64,000 nt of DNA from Thermohalobaculum sp963822985 (GCA_963822985.1 CAWGJU010000011.1:97530-161529), one strand, 5' to 3'; counted from the stretch's first letter, positions 1 to 9,215 are shown. Numbers and translations: made by a program. Notes: generated from the sequence alone by a model not told the origin.

Positions 1-122
1 CGTTCCGCCTGACGTTCCTCAACAAATGCGACGAGCTCGAGCGCGAGACGGTGGCCGAGATCTATCAGAAGTGCTTCGGCGAGGAGCTGCCCGAGAGCGC
101 CGCGTCCGTCAGCCTGGGGTGA
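1..122 (+). CDS. cobS: Cobaltochelatase subunit CobS, C-terminal end (partial)
   Basis: An open frame enters from the left edge and stops at TGA 120-122. The visible tail (FLNKCDELERETVAEIY, then YQKCFGEELPES) resembles the C-terminus of CobS, the AAA+ ATPase subunit of aerobic cobaltochelatase. CobS works with CobT to power cobalt insertion into hydrogenobyrinic acid a,c-diamide by CobN in B12 synthesis. cobT starts 31 bases downstream on the same strand, the usual alphaproteobacterial order, which supports the call although only about 40 residues are visible. Confidence 0.85.
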   Translation, partial: FRLTFLNKCDELERETVAEIYQKCFGEELPESAASVSLG

Positions 123-153
123 GGCCGCGCCGCGAGGCCCCCAGCGAGGCCCT

Positions 154-2040
154 ATGAACAAGAAGATCGAGAACCCGTCAGATCCGTTCAAGAAGGCGCT
201 GGGCGAGGCGACGCGCGCGCTCGCCGGCAGCGAGGAGATCGAGGTCACCTATTCGGCCGACCCGCCCGGGCGAACGAATGCCGGCTTCCGCCTGCCGCAG
301 GTCAGCCGCCGGCTGACGCGCCAGGAAGTGCTGCTGGCGCGCGGCACGGCCGACGCCTACGCGCTGCGCGAGCGCTTTCACAACGTCGACACGAACGCCC
401 GCTACTGCCCGCCCGGCGAGACGGCGCGCGAGATCTTCGACGCGCTCGAGACGGCGCGCTGCGAGGCGATCGGCGCCCGCGCCATGCCGGGCGTGGCCGA
501 CAATCTCGACGCCAAGCTGGCGAGCATCGCCGAGAAGCAGGGCTATGCCGGCATGCGCACCACGACTGACGCGCCCATGCACGAGGCCGCGGCCCTGATG
601 CTGCGCAAGGCGGTGACCGGACGGGCGCTGCCCAAGGGCTCGGAGCATCTCGTCGAGATCTGGCAGGATTTCTTCGACCAGCACCTTGGCGGCAGCCTCG
701 ACGACATCGGCGCGACGCTGGAGGACCAGGCGGCCTTCGCGCGGCGCGCCCGCCAGATCATCGACGAGCTTGGCTATGGCGACCAGCTGGGCGACGACCC
801 GGACCGCGAGGACCAGGAGGACCTGGACAGCGAGTCCGAGGACACGCAGGACCAGGAGAGCCAGGAAGGCGAGCAGGGCGGCGACGACGAGGGCCAGGAG
901 GACGAGTACCTGCCCGACGACATGCGCGGCGAGCAGGAGGACTCGAGCCAGACCGAGGTGTCGCTCGACGAGTCCGATGCCGAGATGGACGAGATGGAGG
1001 CCGTCGAGGCCGACGACGCCATGCCGCCCTCCGAGCGCAAGGAGCCGGGCTCGGTCTCGGACGCCGACCCGCACTACAAGGTCTATTCGCAGAAGTTCGA
1101 CGAGGTGGTGTCGGCCGAGGAGCTAAGCGACGCGGACGAGCTCGAGCGGCTGCGCGCCTATCTAGACAAGCAGCTCGAGCCGCTGAAGGGCGCCGTCTCG
1201 CGGCTGGCCAACCGGCTGCAGCGGCGGCTGCAGGCGCAGCAGTCGCGCAGCTGGGAGTTCGACCGCGAGGAGGGGATGCTGGACGCCGGCCGGCTGGCCC
1301 GCGTGGTGGTGAACCCGACGACGCCGCTGAGCTTCAAGGTCGAGAAGGACACCGAGTTCCGCGATACGGTGGTGTCGCTGCTGATCGACAATTCCGGCTC
1401 GATGCGGGGGCGGCCGATCTCCATTGCCGCCATCTCGGCCGACGTGCTGGCCCGCACGCTCGAGCGCTGCCAGGTCAAGGTCGAGATCCTGGGCTTCACC
1501 ACGCGGGCCTGGAAGGGCGGCGAGGCGCGCGAGGACTGGCTGGCGCATGGCCGGCCGGTGAACCCGGGGCGGCTGAACGATCTGCGCCACATCATCTACA
1601 AGGACGCGGACGCGCCCTGGCGGCGCACGCGCAACAACCTCGGCCTGATGATGCGCGAGGGATTGCTGAAGGAGAATATCGACGGCGAGGCGCTGGAATG
1701 GGCCTATCGGCGGCTCGTGCACCGGCCCGAGGCGCGGCGCATCCTGATGGTGATCTCGGACGGCGCGCCGGTCGACGATTCCACGCTGTCGGTGAATGCC
1801 TCGAACTATCTCGAGCGGCATCTGCGCGACGTCATCGCCATGATCGAGCGGCGGCGCGGCGTCGAGCTGGTCGCCATCGGCATCGGCCACGACGTGACGC
1901 GCTATTACCAACGCGCCGTGACGATCACCGACGCCGAGCAGCTGGCCGGCGCCCTGACCGAGCAGCTGGCGGCGTTGTTCGACACCAACCCGCGCGCCCG
2001 GAGCCGCGCGCAGAAGCGCTTCGGGCGGCGCGCGGCCTGA
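154..2040 (+). CDS. cobT: Cobaltochelatase subunit CobT
   Basis: This 628-residue protein has the length and layout of CobT. An N-terminal region of about 200 residues is followed by a very acidic low-complexity linker (about residues 205-300, rich in Asp, Glu and Gln), then a C-terminal von Willebrand A domain. The metal-ion-dependent adhesion motif DNSGSM lies at residues 412-417 and is followed by the ISDGAPVDD segment. CobT pairs with the AAA+ protein CobS to form the ATP-driven chaperone part of aerobic cobaltochelatase in the cytoplasm. The upstream cobS tail fixes the context. The ATG at 154 lies 31 bases after the cobS stop, so the two are very likely co-transcribed. Confidence 0.96.
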   Translation: MNKKIENPSDPFKKALGEATRALAGSEEIEVTYSADPPGRTNAGFRLPQVSRRLTRQEVLLARGTADAYALRERFHNVDTNARYCPPGETAREIFDALETARCEAIGARAMPGVADNLDAKLASIAEKQGYAGMRTTTDAPMHEAAALMLRKAVTGRALPKGSEHLVEIWQDFFDQHLGGSLDDIGATLEDQAAFARRARQIIDELGYGDQLGDDPDREDQEDLDSESEDTQDQESQEGEQGGDDEGQEDEYLPDDMRGEQEDSSQTEVSLDESDAEMDEMEAVEADDAMPPSERKEPGSVSDADPHYKVYSQKFDEVVSAEELSDADELERLRAYLDKQLEPLKGAVSRLANRLQRRLQAQQSRSWEFDREEGMLDAGRLARVVVNPTTPLSFKVEKDTEFRDTVVSLLIDNSGSMRGRPISIAAISADVLARTLERCQVKVEILGFTTRAWKGGEAREDWLAHGRPVNPGRLNDLRHIIYKDADAPWRRTRNNLGLMMREGLLKENIDGEALEWAYRRLVHRPEARRILMVISDGAPVDDSTLSVNASNYLERHLRDVIAMIERRRGVELVAIGIGHDVTRYYQRAVTITDAEQLAGALTEQLAALFDTNPRARSRAQKRFGRRAA

Positions 2041-2104
2041 CGGCCGGCGGAACGCCGGGGCGTCCGGCGCGTCATCAACACCCCAGCAGCGCGGAGGATC
2101 GGCC

Positions 2105-2773
2105 ATGCCCACGCTTTTCATCACTGGTGCATCCTCGGGGATCGGCGCGGCGACGGCGCGCGCCGCGGTCGCCGAGGGGTGGAACGTCGGCCTGTTGGCG
2201 CGCAGTGCCGACAAGCTGTCGGCGCTGGCCGGGGAACTGGGCGAGGCGGCGCTGGCCCTGCCGGGCGACGCGACTGATCTGGGGCAGCAGGAGGGCGCGA
2301 TGGCCCGTCTGGTGGAGCGCTTCGGCGGGCTCGACGCGGCCTTCGCCAATGCCGGCATGGGGCTGCAGCGTCCGGGCATCGAGGAAGGCGATCCGGCGGA
2401 ATGGCGGCGGCTGGTCGACCTGAACGTCATGGCGGTGCTCTACACAGCCCGCGTCGCCTTTCCCGAGCTGCGCAAAACGCGCGGCCATCTGGTGATGACC
2501 GGCTCGGCGGCGGGGCGCAGGCACATCAAGGGGTCGATCTACGGCGCCACCAAATGGTTCGTGCACGGGCTGGCCGGCAACCTGGCCGACCAGATGCGCG
2601 AATGGGGCGGGCGCTGCGCGGTCATCTCGCCCGGTATGGTCAACACCGGCTTCTTCGACGAGGCCAAGCCCGAGAAGCTGCAGCCGGAGGACATCGCCGG
2701 CGCCGTGATGTTCGCGTTGCGGCAGGACCCGCGCGCCGATGTGCGCGAGATCCACGTCATGCCGACCGATTGA
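2105..2773 (+). CDS. Short-chain dehydrogenase/reductase (SDR family)
   Basis: The 222-residue product is a classical SDR. It has the N-terminal Rossmann motif TGASSGIG, the structural NAG motif (FANAGMG) and the catalytic YxxxK (YGATK) preceded by a serine-containing strand (MTGSAAG). Such enzymes oxidise or reduce hydroxy or keto groups with NAD(P)H in the cytoplasm; the overall look is of the YdfG/3-hydroxy-acid dehydrogenase branch. The substrate cannot be told from sequence. The gene follows cobT by 64 bases with a GGAGG-like site (gcggaggatcgg) before the ATG, so it may be read from the cobalamin operon, but no direct role in B12 synthesis is implied. Confidence 0.9.
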   Translation: MPTLFITGASSGIGAATARAAVAEGWNVGLLARSADKLSALAGELGEAALALPGDATDLGQQEGAMARLVERFGGLDAAFANAGMGLQRPGIEEGDPAEWRRLVDLNVMAVLYTARVAFPELRKTRGHLVMTGSAAGRRHIKGSIYGATKWFVHGLAGNLADQMREWGGRCAVISPGMVNTGFFDEAKPEKLQPEDIAGAVMFALRQDPRADVREIHVMPTD

Positions 2774-2793
2774 GGCACTTGGCATGCCCCGTC

Positions 2794-3078
2794 TCAATAG
2801 CGGCGGATGGCTGAGAGCACGAAGCAGAGTCCGGCGATGGCGAAGAGTTCGGCGGCCAGGGGCCATTCGAGCAGGGTTTGGATACCCGGGTCCCATAGTG
2901 CCGGGCTGATGTGCCGCTCGATCGCCGGTTGCAGCTGTTGCAGGCTGTTCGGCGACAGCCAGAACCACCATTCCCCGAGCGCGCTGAGCCTGAGGCCAGC
3001 TTCGCCCGAATTTGCGATATCGGATCCGAGAACGACAAACCCCAGCAACAGGAACGCAAGCCCGATAAATCGAAGCAC
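2794..3078 (-). CDS. Small membrane protein of unknown function
   Basis: This 94-residue protein starts with a hydrophobic segment (MLRFIGLAFLLLGFVVLG), has a short polar middle with WWFWLSPNSLQQ, and ends with a second hydrophobic helix (LFAIAGLCFVLSAI), giving two predicted membrane segments with a short loop. I recognise the general pattern of small conserved inner-membrane proteins of alphaproteobacteria but no named family. It converges with the SDR gene, with 20 bases between the stops, and its 5' side faces the decayed insertion sequence at 3.2 kb. Confidence 0.65.
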   Translation of the reverse strand: MLRFIGLAFLLLGFVVLGSDIANSGEAGLRLSALGEWWFWLSPNSLQQLQPAIERHISPALWDPGIQTLLEWPLAAELFAIAGLCFVLSAIRRY

Positions 3079-3174
3079 GGCGCATCTCCCCCCTCTGCGC
3101 CCCTGTTCCCATTCTGCACCCTATGCGTCTCTGCACCGCACGGCAAGTCCGGGGCAAGTCTGGGCAAGCGTTGA

Positions 3175-3912
3175 GTGGAAGGTCCGCGCCAGATCGGCAT
3201 GATTGCCGAGAAGCGAGGAGAGACCATGACGAGACGACCGCGCCGGAACCACAGCCCGGCCTTCAAGGCGAAGGTGGCCTTGGCCGGCATCCAGGGCGAG
3301 AAGACGCTGGCCGAGCTGGCTCAGCAATTCGACGTGCATCCGAACCAGATCTCGCAGTGGCGTACGCAGCTGCTCGAGCGCGCGTCGCGGGTCTTCGGTG
3401 ATGCAGCGAAGAGCGAAGCGGCTGCGGCCGTGGACGTCAAGACGCTGCACTCGAAAATCGGCGAGCTGACGCTCGAGAACGATTTTTTATCCGGCGCGCT
3501 CGGGCCGAGGCCGGTCTGTTGGCGAGCGCAAGGCGATGATCGACCGGGCCCACCGGCTCGGCGTTGGCCGTCAGGCGAAGGCGCTCGGGATCAGCCGGGG
3601 CGGCGTCTGTACCTGGCGCGCCCGACTTCGGACACCGATCTGGTGCTGATGCGGCGGAATCGACGAGCTGCACCTCGATTATCCCTTCGCCGGCAGCCGG
3701 ATGCTGCAGGGCCTGCTGAAGGCGGAAGGCCATGAGGTCGGCCGTCTCCATGTCCCGACGCTGATGAAGAAGATGGGCATCGAGGCGCTCTATCGCCGCC
3801 CGTTCGTCATTGTCGCTCGGACCAATGGCGCGCCAATGGCTCACCGTCGAAGCCGGCCCCTGGACACAAGGTCTACCCCTACCTGCTGCGAAACATGGCG
3901 GTGACCCGGCTG
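3175..3912 (+). mobile_element. Decayed IS3-family insertion sequence (orfA plus broken orfB)
   Basis: OrfA starts at ATG 3226 after gaggagagacc and encodes a helix-turn-helix IS3 OrfA (RRNHSPAFKAKVALAG, then QFDVHPNQISQWR). It leads into the LENDFLSGALG junction where OrfB normally begins by frameshifting. After that the OrfB pieces are scattered over all three frames: DRAHRLGVGRQAKALGISRG near 3540-3600, IDELHLDYPFAGSRMLQGLL near 3658-3720, MKKMGIEALYRRP near 3765-3800 and PGHKVYPYLLRNMAVTR near 3860-3910. An unrelated stretch of about 45 bases sits between the last two. The catalytic DDE part of OrfB is missing because homology ends at about 3912, where another element begins on the other strand. 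The transposase cannot be active. Confidence 0.85.
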
Positions 3913-4453
3913 AAACCAGGTCTACAGTTCGAGCTCGGATATGGTCCCCTTGAGACCGAGAAGCAGGCGGCCATTGGCGCTGCCGGGATCGTACACCCCG
4001 TCGCGATCGGCGATCAGGCAGCCGCGCAGCCCGCAAATGTCCAGCAGGGGATACCAATCGGAGCAGTTGCGCGCGAGCCGCGTCACGTCGATCGACAGGA
4101 TCAGCCCGACCTCGCTGAGCCCAACCCGGCCGACGAGTTCCGGTGTAAGCCGCTGCGCCCGGCGGCAGACGCGCCGCTCAGGCCGAGATCAGCGTCGATC
4201 ACGTCGATATCGGCCTCATGCCATCCGAGTTCGCGGGCGCGCTGGCGCGTACTGGAGCCGCAGGCTCTCCTGATTGCTCACGACCTGGTGCGGCATCGAC
4301 TGCCGGATGTAGACGACCGCCCTGCGCTCCAGATGCGCCGAGGTGACCAGTTCGGACTTTTCGGAAGCCGTCCGCCAGAACAGCGGCGACGTCCTCGACG
4401 ATCTGACGGCGCAGCACCAGCGGTGTCCAAAGATCTTTTTGTGTATTGCTCAT
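3913..4453 (-). pseudogene. Broken serine recombinase (resolvase/invertase family)
   Basis: Read from about 4453 downwards, the minus strand carries fragments of a large serine recombinase in shifting frames. One frame reads SEKSELVTSAHLERRAVVYIRQS, the next RELGWHEADIDVIDADLGLSG, and the third GLSEVGLILSIDVTRLARNCSDWYPLL followed by CGLRGCLIADRDGVYDPGSANGRLLLGLKG. The first block carries the catalytic serine in the YIRQS context and the third the arginine-bearing TRLARN helix. At least two frameshifts separate them, and the rest of the protein is missing beyond 3913, where the IS3 remnant on the other strand ends. This is a dead gene that once belonged to a mobile element. Confidence 0.75.
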
Positions 4454-4518
4454 GACCATCGATACAATTTACCACAGAGATGAGATCAGCCTACGCATCG
4501 ATACACAAATTGATACGA
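4438..4518. repeat. AT-rich repeats upstream of the dead recombinase, possible recombination site
   Basis: This short stretch is much richer in A and T than its surroundings. It contains a perfect inverted repeat, TTTGTGTAT at 4438-4446 and ATACACAAA at 4501-4509. It also has three related direct copies of the core AT(C/T)GATAC at 4458, 4497 and 4509. It lies directly upstream of the broken serine recombinase, where resolvases often keep their res or crossover subsites. The role is inferred from position and symmetry only. Confidence 0.4.
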
Positions 4519-4854
4519 ATAGTCGACGGCTCTTGACACTCCGTCGCCGCCATCGGAATGACTAGACTTACTCCAATACGTTTACTCGATCTGATAGGAA
4601 GGCGGGAAGTTGCCGCCTCGATGGGTCAAACGGCGAAAGCGCGGAACGATCGTCCGCACAGCGGATGCCGCGGGTCGAGAGCCCTGATCTCCTCGACCAA
4701 GGATTCGTCAGGCTCACCAGAGGAAATTTCCCTGAACCAATTCGAACAGCTAGCTAGCCGAGTTGCGCCGCCGAGATCGCCACCGCCGCGCCCGTGCTGC
4801 TCGTCGGCCAGATGAACTTCCCAGGTTCCAGCCGCTTTGCGTAGGGCGCAATCC
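4519..4854. other. Non-coding remnant between the mobile-element island and the nitrilase gene
   Basis: No intact gene is visible here. On the minus strand at about 4629-4760 there is a coding-like fragment, NWFREISSGEPDESLVEEIR then ALDPRHPLCGRSFRAFAV. Its HPLxGRxF core recalls small proteins that accompany large serine recombinases (the DUF5372 type), but the match is short and I hold it loosely. The segment probably belongs to the same decayed element as the recombinase. Confidence 0.35.
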
Positions 4855-5737
4855 TCAGCCGCGCGCTGGCAGCGACACAGGCCGCGCGGCGGCTTCCGGG
4901 GGCGCAAAGCGCCGGGCGTTGGCGAGCGCGGGGATCTTGCGGCGGGCATCCGCGACCAGCGAGAGGTCGAGATCGACCAGCGTCACGCCGACGCCCTCGC
5001 CGGCATCGGCCAGGACGCGGCCCCACGGGTCGATGGCCAGCGAGTGGCCATAGGTCTCGCGCGGCCGGCCGGCCGTCGCGGCATGCGTGCCCCATTGCGC
5101 GGCGGCGAGCACGAAGCAGCCGGTCTCGATGGCGCGGGCGCGCAGCAGCACCTCCCAATGCGCGCGGCCCGTCGGCACGGTGAAGGCCGAGGGCACCGTC
5201 AGCACCTCCGCCCCCGCCTCGGCCAGCGCCCGGTAGAGCGCCGGGAAGCGCATGTCGTAGCAGGTGGTCAGCCCCAGCCTCGCGCCGTCCAGATCGGCGC
5301 CCGTCTCGGCCAGCACGGCGCGGTCGCCCGGGCGATAGCCGGCCAATTCGCGATAGCGCTCTTCGCCGCCGAGCTCGACGTCGAACATGTGGATCTTGTC
5401 ATAGCGCGCGGCGATCTCGCCCTGTCGGCGAGACCAGGAACTGCCGGTTGACGAACCGGCCCTCCGGGTCGTCCGACAAAAGCGCCAGCGAGCCGATCGA
5501 GAGCCAGACGCCCGTCTCGGCCGCCACCTCGCGCAGGCGCGCCAGCGTGCGGTCGTCCTCCTCCCGCGCCAGGACCTCGCGCTGGCGGGCCCGGCTGGTC
5601 GAGACGATGTTGGTGACCTCGGGCGTGAGCACCAGCCGGGCGCCGGCATCCGCCGCCTCGCGCACCAGCCGCTCGGTCCCGGGCAGGTTCGCCGCCGGAT
5701 CGTCCGAGGCGCAGAGCTGGACCAGCGCCGCTCGCAT
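4855..5737 (-). CDS. Carbon-nitrogen hydrolase (nitrilase superfamily), one frameshift
   Basis: The protein starts MRAALVQLCASDDPAANL at 5737. It carries the nitrilase-superfamily catalytic set: Glu in LVLTPEVTN, Lys in ARYDKIHMFDVEL and Cys in GLTTCYDMRFPALYR, followed by LTVPSAFT. It ends at 4855. These cytoplasmic enzymes hydrolyse amides such as deaminated glutathione or omega-amides. The frame changes near 5427: the sequence has acaGGGcgag where the conserved SPTGEIAARYDK reading requires one G fewer, so a base call error is the simplest explanation. It follows the glutaredoxin gene by 13 bases, as in many alphaproteobacteria. Confidence 0.85.
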
Positions 5738-5750
5738 CAGCCCGCCCGCA

Positions 5751-6009
5751 TCAGGCCAGCAGCGCGTCGAGCTTGCCCGCTTGCTCGAGCGCGTAGAGGT
5801 CGTCCGAGCCGCCGACATGCGTCTCGCCGATGAAGATCTGCGGCACGGTGTAGCGGCCGTTGGCCCGCGCGATCATCTCGCCGCGAGCCTCGCTGGTCGC
5901 CCATGACGTCGATCTCGCGAAAGGCGGCGCCCTTCTGCTCGAGCAGCCGCTTGGCCCGGAGGCAATAGGGGCAGATCGGCGTGGTGTAGATCTCAATCGG
6001 CTTCGGCAT
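5751..6009 (-). CDS. grxC: Glutaredoxin 3 (GrxC), one frameshift
   Basis: The start MPKPIEIYTTPICPYCLRAK at 6009 has the dithiol glutaredoxin active site CPYC. The second half, NGRYTVPQIFIGETHVGGSD, has the cis-proline TVPQIFI glutathione-binding motif and the GGSDDL ending. The frame shifts near 5897 (gacCagcgag, one C too many for VMGDSEARGEM). With that base removed the protein has the usual 85 or so residues. GrxC reduces disulfides and mixed glutathione disulfides in the cytoplasm. The ATG lies inside the last codons of comF, giving a 17-base overlap and therefore likely translational coupling. Confidence 0.88.
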
Positions 6010-6799
6010 TCGTTCGTAGATCCTCGGAGTCAACGCTCGGCCGTACATAGGCAAACTCGTCGCGCACCACCAGAGCCAGGACCAGCACGTCGACGCCGCG
6101 CGCGCCGCCCGCCAAGGCGAGCCGCGCCGCCGCGTTCAGCGTGGCGCCCGTGGTCAGCACATCATCAACCAGCAGCACGCGCGCGCCCGCCAGCCGCGCC
6201 GCCTCCGGGCCGAGGCAGAGCGCGCCCTCCAGATTGGCGGCGCGCGCGGCGCGGTCCTTGCCGTCCTGGCTCTGCGTCCGCCGGGGCCGGAGCAGCAGGC
6301 GCGGCGCATAGGCCGCGGGCTTGCCGGCGGCGCGACCCAGCCAGCGGGCGAGCTCGGCCGACTGGTTGGCGCGCCGCTTCAGCCGCCGCGTCCAATGCAA
6401 CGGCACGGGCGCGATCAGGTCGGCCGCCTCGACCAGGTCGCGCCCGGCGCGCAACGCCCAGGCGCCCAGCATCGGCACCGTGTCCAGCCGATCGCCATGC
6501 TTCAGCCCCAGCACCAGTCGGCGCCCCGGCCCGTCGTAGCGGAAGGCGGCGCGCCCGCAATTCCAGGCCGGCGGGTGGCGCAGGCACTCCTCGCAGACGG
6601 GATCGGGGTCGTCGGGCGCCAGCCCCGGGATCGGCCGGCTGCAGTGCCGGCAACCGCGCGCGTCGAGGAAGGCGATGTCGCGCCAGCAATCGGCGCAGAG
6701 CGTGCGCGCCGCGCCCGTCTCGGCGCCGCAGGTCGGGCAGACGGGCGGGAACAGCGTCTCGCGGATCGCGGCGACGGCGGATCGTACGGCCAGACGCAT
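5993..6799 (-). CDS. comF: ComF-family phosphoribosyltransferase-like protein
   Basis: The 268-residue product begins with a four-cysteine zinc finger (CPTCG at about residue 21 and CADC at 35), followed by a second set (CRHC, CEEC). It ends with a phosphoribosyltransferase domain with the PRPP loop VLLVDDVLTTGAT near residue 208. ComF proteins act with DNA helicases in natural transformation in some bacteria and are widespread with unclear roles in alphaproteobacteria. The ATG at 6799 is the first in frame with the family start (MRLAVRSAVAAIRETLFPP). It is divergent from the methyltransferase gene, with 49 bases between the starts. Confidence 0.9.
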   Translation of the reverse strand: MRLAVRSAVAAIRETLFPPVCPTCGAETGAARTLCADCWRDIAFLDARGCRHCSRPIPGLAPDDPDPVCEECLRHPPAWNCGRAAFRYDGPGRRLVLGLKHGDRLDTVPMLGAWALRAGRDLVEAADLIAPVPLHWTRRLKRRANQSAELARWLGRAAGKPAAYAPRLLLRPRRTQSQDGKDRAARAANLEGALCLGPEAARLAGARVLLVDDVLTTGATLNAAARLALAGGARGVDVLVLALVVRDEFAYVRPSVDSEDLRTNAEAD

Positions 6800-6848
6800 G
6801 CGCGCCCTCCTCTCGTTCCCCGTCCGACTTACCTCTATATGCAGGTAC

Positions 6849-7804
6849 ATGAACCGGCAAGACACCAAGCCGCAAAGGCTGTTCGACGGCCATCTGCTGC
6901 CCGCCCGGCGCGACCGTGCCGCGCACGCTCGGCTTTGGCGGCGGCGCCGATTTCCTGCACCGCGAGGTCGCGGCGACTGGTTGCGGAGCGGATGGCGGAG
7001 GTGACGCGCGCCTTCGACGACGCGGCGGTGGTCGGCTCGGGCGGCGGCGTCTATGCCGTGGCGCTGGCGGGCCGGGTGCCGGCCGAGCGCATTGTGCAGA
7101 TCGAGAGCTCGCCCGCGCGGGCCGCGGCGGCCGGGATGCCGTCGGTCGGCGCCATCGATCCGCTGCCGCTGTCGGAGGCCAGCGTCGACCTTGTCGTCTC
7201 CGGGCTCGAGCTGCACTGGGCCGAGGACCCGGTCGGCTTGCTGGTGCAGATGCGCCGCGCGCTCCGGCCGGACGGGCTGTTGATCGCCGCGCTGTTCGGA
7301 GGGCGGACGCTGCACGAGCTGCGCACGGCGCTGGCCGAGGCCGAGGTCGAGACGACAGGCGGCCTCAGCCCGCGCGTGGCGCCGATGGGCGAGATCCGCG
7401 AGCTGGGGGCGCTGCTGCAGCGGGCGGGCCTTGCCATGCCCGTCGCCGATGCCGAGCGCTTCGAGGTCAGCTATGCGAGCCCGCTCGACCTGATGCGCGA
7501 GCTGCGCGCCATGGGCGAGACGAACATCCTGGCTGGGCGTCGCCGGGCGCCGCTGCGCCGCGCGACCCTGGCGCGGGCCTGCGAGATCTACGCCGCGGCG
7601 CTTTCCCCGCGCCGGGCGGGCGGGTTGCGGCGACCTTCGAGGTGGTGTTCCTGACCGGCTGGGCGCCGGCTGAGGGTCAGCCCCAAGCCGCTCCGGCCCG
7701 GCTCGGCGGCGGCCCGGCTGGCGGATGCGCTCGGCACGGTGGAGAGCAGCGCCGGCGTGCCGACCGGCCAATGGCGCCGCGCACCGGACGACGCGGATCG
7801 CTAG
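6849..7804 (+). CDS. Class I SAM-dependent methyltransferase (BioC/NDUFAF5-like), several frameshifts
   Basis: The start MNRQDTKPQRLFDGHLL at 6849 and the long middle (RIVQIESSPARAAAAGMPSV, then LVVSGLELHWAEDPVGLL and MRRALRPDGLLIAALFGGRT) are typical of the BioC-like methyltransferases found next to comF and grxC in alphaproteobacteria. The mitochondrial counterpart is the complex I assembly factor NDUFAF5. The C-terminal part is FEVVFLTGWAP followed by PKPLRPGSAAARLADALGT, ending at TAG 7802-7804. The frame changes two or three times between 6905 and 6990 and again between 7590 and 7690. Each break lies inside conserved sequence, so sequence error is likely but decay cannot be excluded. Confidence 0.78.
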
Positions 7805-8221
7805 AGCAACTACAAAGCGGATCGCCTCGCCCGCGGGCCGTGGTCGTTCCCGCACAAGCGAGCGCGCAGCGCGCCATCGGTCGAGCGCCGCGGCGAACAC
7901 GATCTGCCGGTTCCGCAGCGCCCGTCGGGCCTGGCGGCCAACGTCTTCCACGTCGACCTTGTGGCGATCGCGCACAATATGCGTCAGGCCACGGCGCTCG
8001 GCTCCGCCCGAGCGGCATGCGGCCGCCGACGCAGGACGGCAGGCCAAGGCAGGGCCTACCCGGCCGCCCGGCAAATCATCGCGCCAAGCCGAATGACCCC
8101 ACTCGCACTTATCTCGCAGAGGTATTGCGGTAATCTGCCGGGCAAGCCGCTTGGATCCCCGCTCGTCCCTGAAGTTCCGGCCGATGGGGCCGCCCAGCAG
8201 TCGCCAACCCGGAGCCGATCG
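7805..8221. other. Unassigned region with a coding-like stretch
   Basis: No gene can be named here. On the plus strand a single frame from 7805 to about 8020 reads NYKADRLARGPWSFPHKRAR, later HDLPVPQRPSGLAANVFHVD and LVAIAHNMRQA, which looks more like protein than the alternative frames do. I do not recognise it, and no convincing start is present. The segment starts with the TAGAGCAACT motif shared with the plsC stop region at 31208. It could be the 3' part of a broken gene or a frameshifted neighbour of the agmatinase gene. Confidence 0.3.
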
Positions 8222-9215
8222 ATGTCTCGCAAGTTCAACCAGCCGCTCGGCGGCAACGAGATGCCTCGCTTCGGCGGCCCGGCGACGATGATGCGGCTGC
8301 CCCGGCGCCCGACGACGCGCCGGGCTCGACGCCTGCTTCGTCGGCGTGCCCCATGGACATCGGCACCTCGAACCGGCCGGGCACGCGGCTGGGGCCGCGG
8401 CAGATCCGCGACGAGAGCCGGATGCTGCGCCCCTACAACATGGCGACCGGGCGCCGCGCCCTTCGAGCACCTGCAGGTGGCCGACATCGGCGACGTGCCG
8501 ATCAACACCTTCGACCTGAAGAAGAGCGTCGACATCATCACCGCGCATTACGACGCGATCCTCGCGCATGGAGCGATCCCGCTGACGCTCGGCGGCGACC
8601 ACACGCTGACCTGGCCCATCCTGCGCGCGATGCAAGAAGCGGCACGGGCCCGTCGCATTGATCCATGTCGACGCCCATGCCGACATCAACGAGGCGATGT
8701 TCGGCGAGGCCGTCGCCCATGGCACGCCCTTCCGCCGCGCCTGGGAGGATGGCTGCCTGGTCAAGGACAAGGTCTTCCAGATCGGTCTGCGCGGCACCGG
8801 CTACAGCCCGGAGGATTTCGACTGGGGCCGCTCGAACGGCTGGACCGTCGTGCCGGCCGAGGAGTGCTGGCACCGCTCGCTGGCACCGCTGATGGGCGAG
8901 ATCCGGGGCCGGATCGGCGACGCGCCGGTCTATCTCACCTACGACATCGACAGCCTCGACCCCGCCTTCGCCCCTGGCACCGGCACGGTGGAGATCGGCG
9001 GCCTGACCACCGTGCAGGCGCTGGAGATCATGCGCGGCTGCGCCGGCCTGAACCTGGTCGGCTGCGACCTGGTCGAGGTCTCGCCGCCCTACGACCCGTC
9101 CGGCAACACGGCGCTGATCGGCGCCAACCTGCTCTACGAGATGCTGTGCGTGCTGCCCGGCGTCCCGCCGGGCGCACGGCCGGGGCCCACCACCGCTGCG
9201 CGCGAGAGGGGCTGA
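8222..9215 (+). CDS. Agmatinase/ureohydrolase family protein, several frameshifts
   Basis: After correction of frame changes near 8290-8350, 8455 and 8645, the product reads MSRKFNQPLGGNEMPRFGG, VGVPMDIGTSNRPGTRLGPR, LTLGGDHTLTWPIL, HVDAHADINE and YDIDSLDPAFAPGTGT. The last three blocks are the manganese-binding motifs of the arginase/agmatinase superfamily (GGDH, DAHxD, DxD). These enzymes remove urea from a guanidino compound; agmatine to putrescine is the commonest reaction, but guanidinobutyrate or guanidinopropionate are possible. The C-terminus after LLYEMLCVLPGV does not look family-like and may be extended by another shift. An amidase gene follows on the same strand. Confidence 0.83.

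Noticed and set aside
5993..8797. A very long (934-codon) minus-strand open frame spanning comF to the agmatinase region
   Set aside because: Only its last 268 codons are a gene (comF). The rest is an open antisense frame of high-GC coding sequence with repetitive Arg/Ala/Gly composition.
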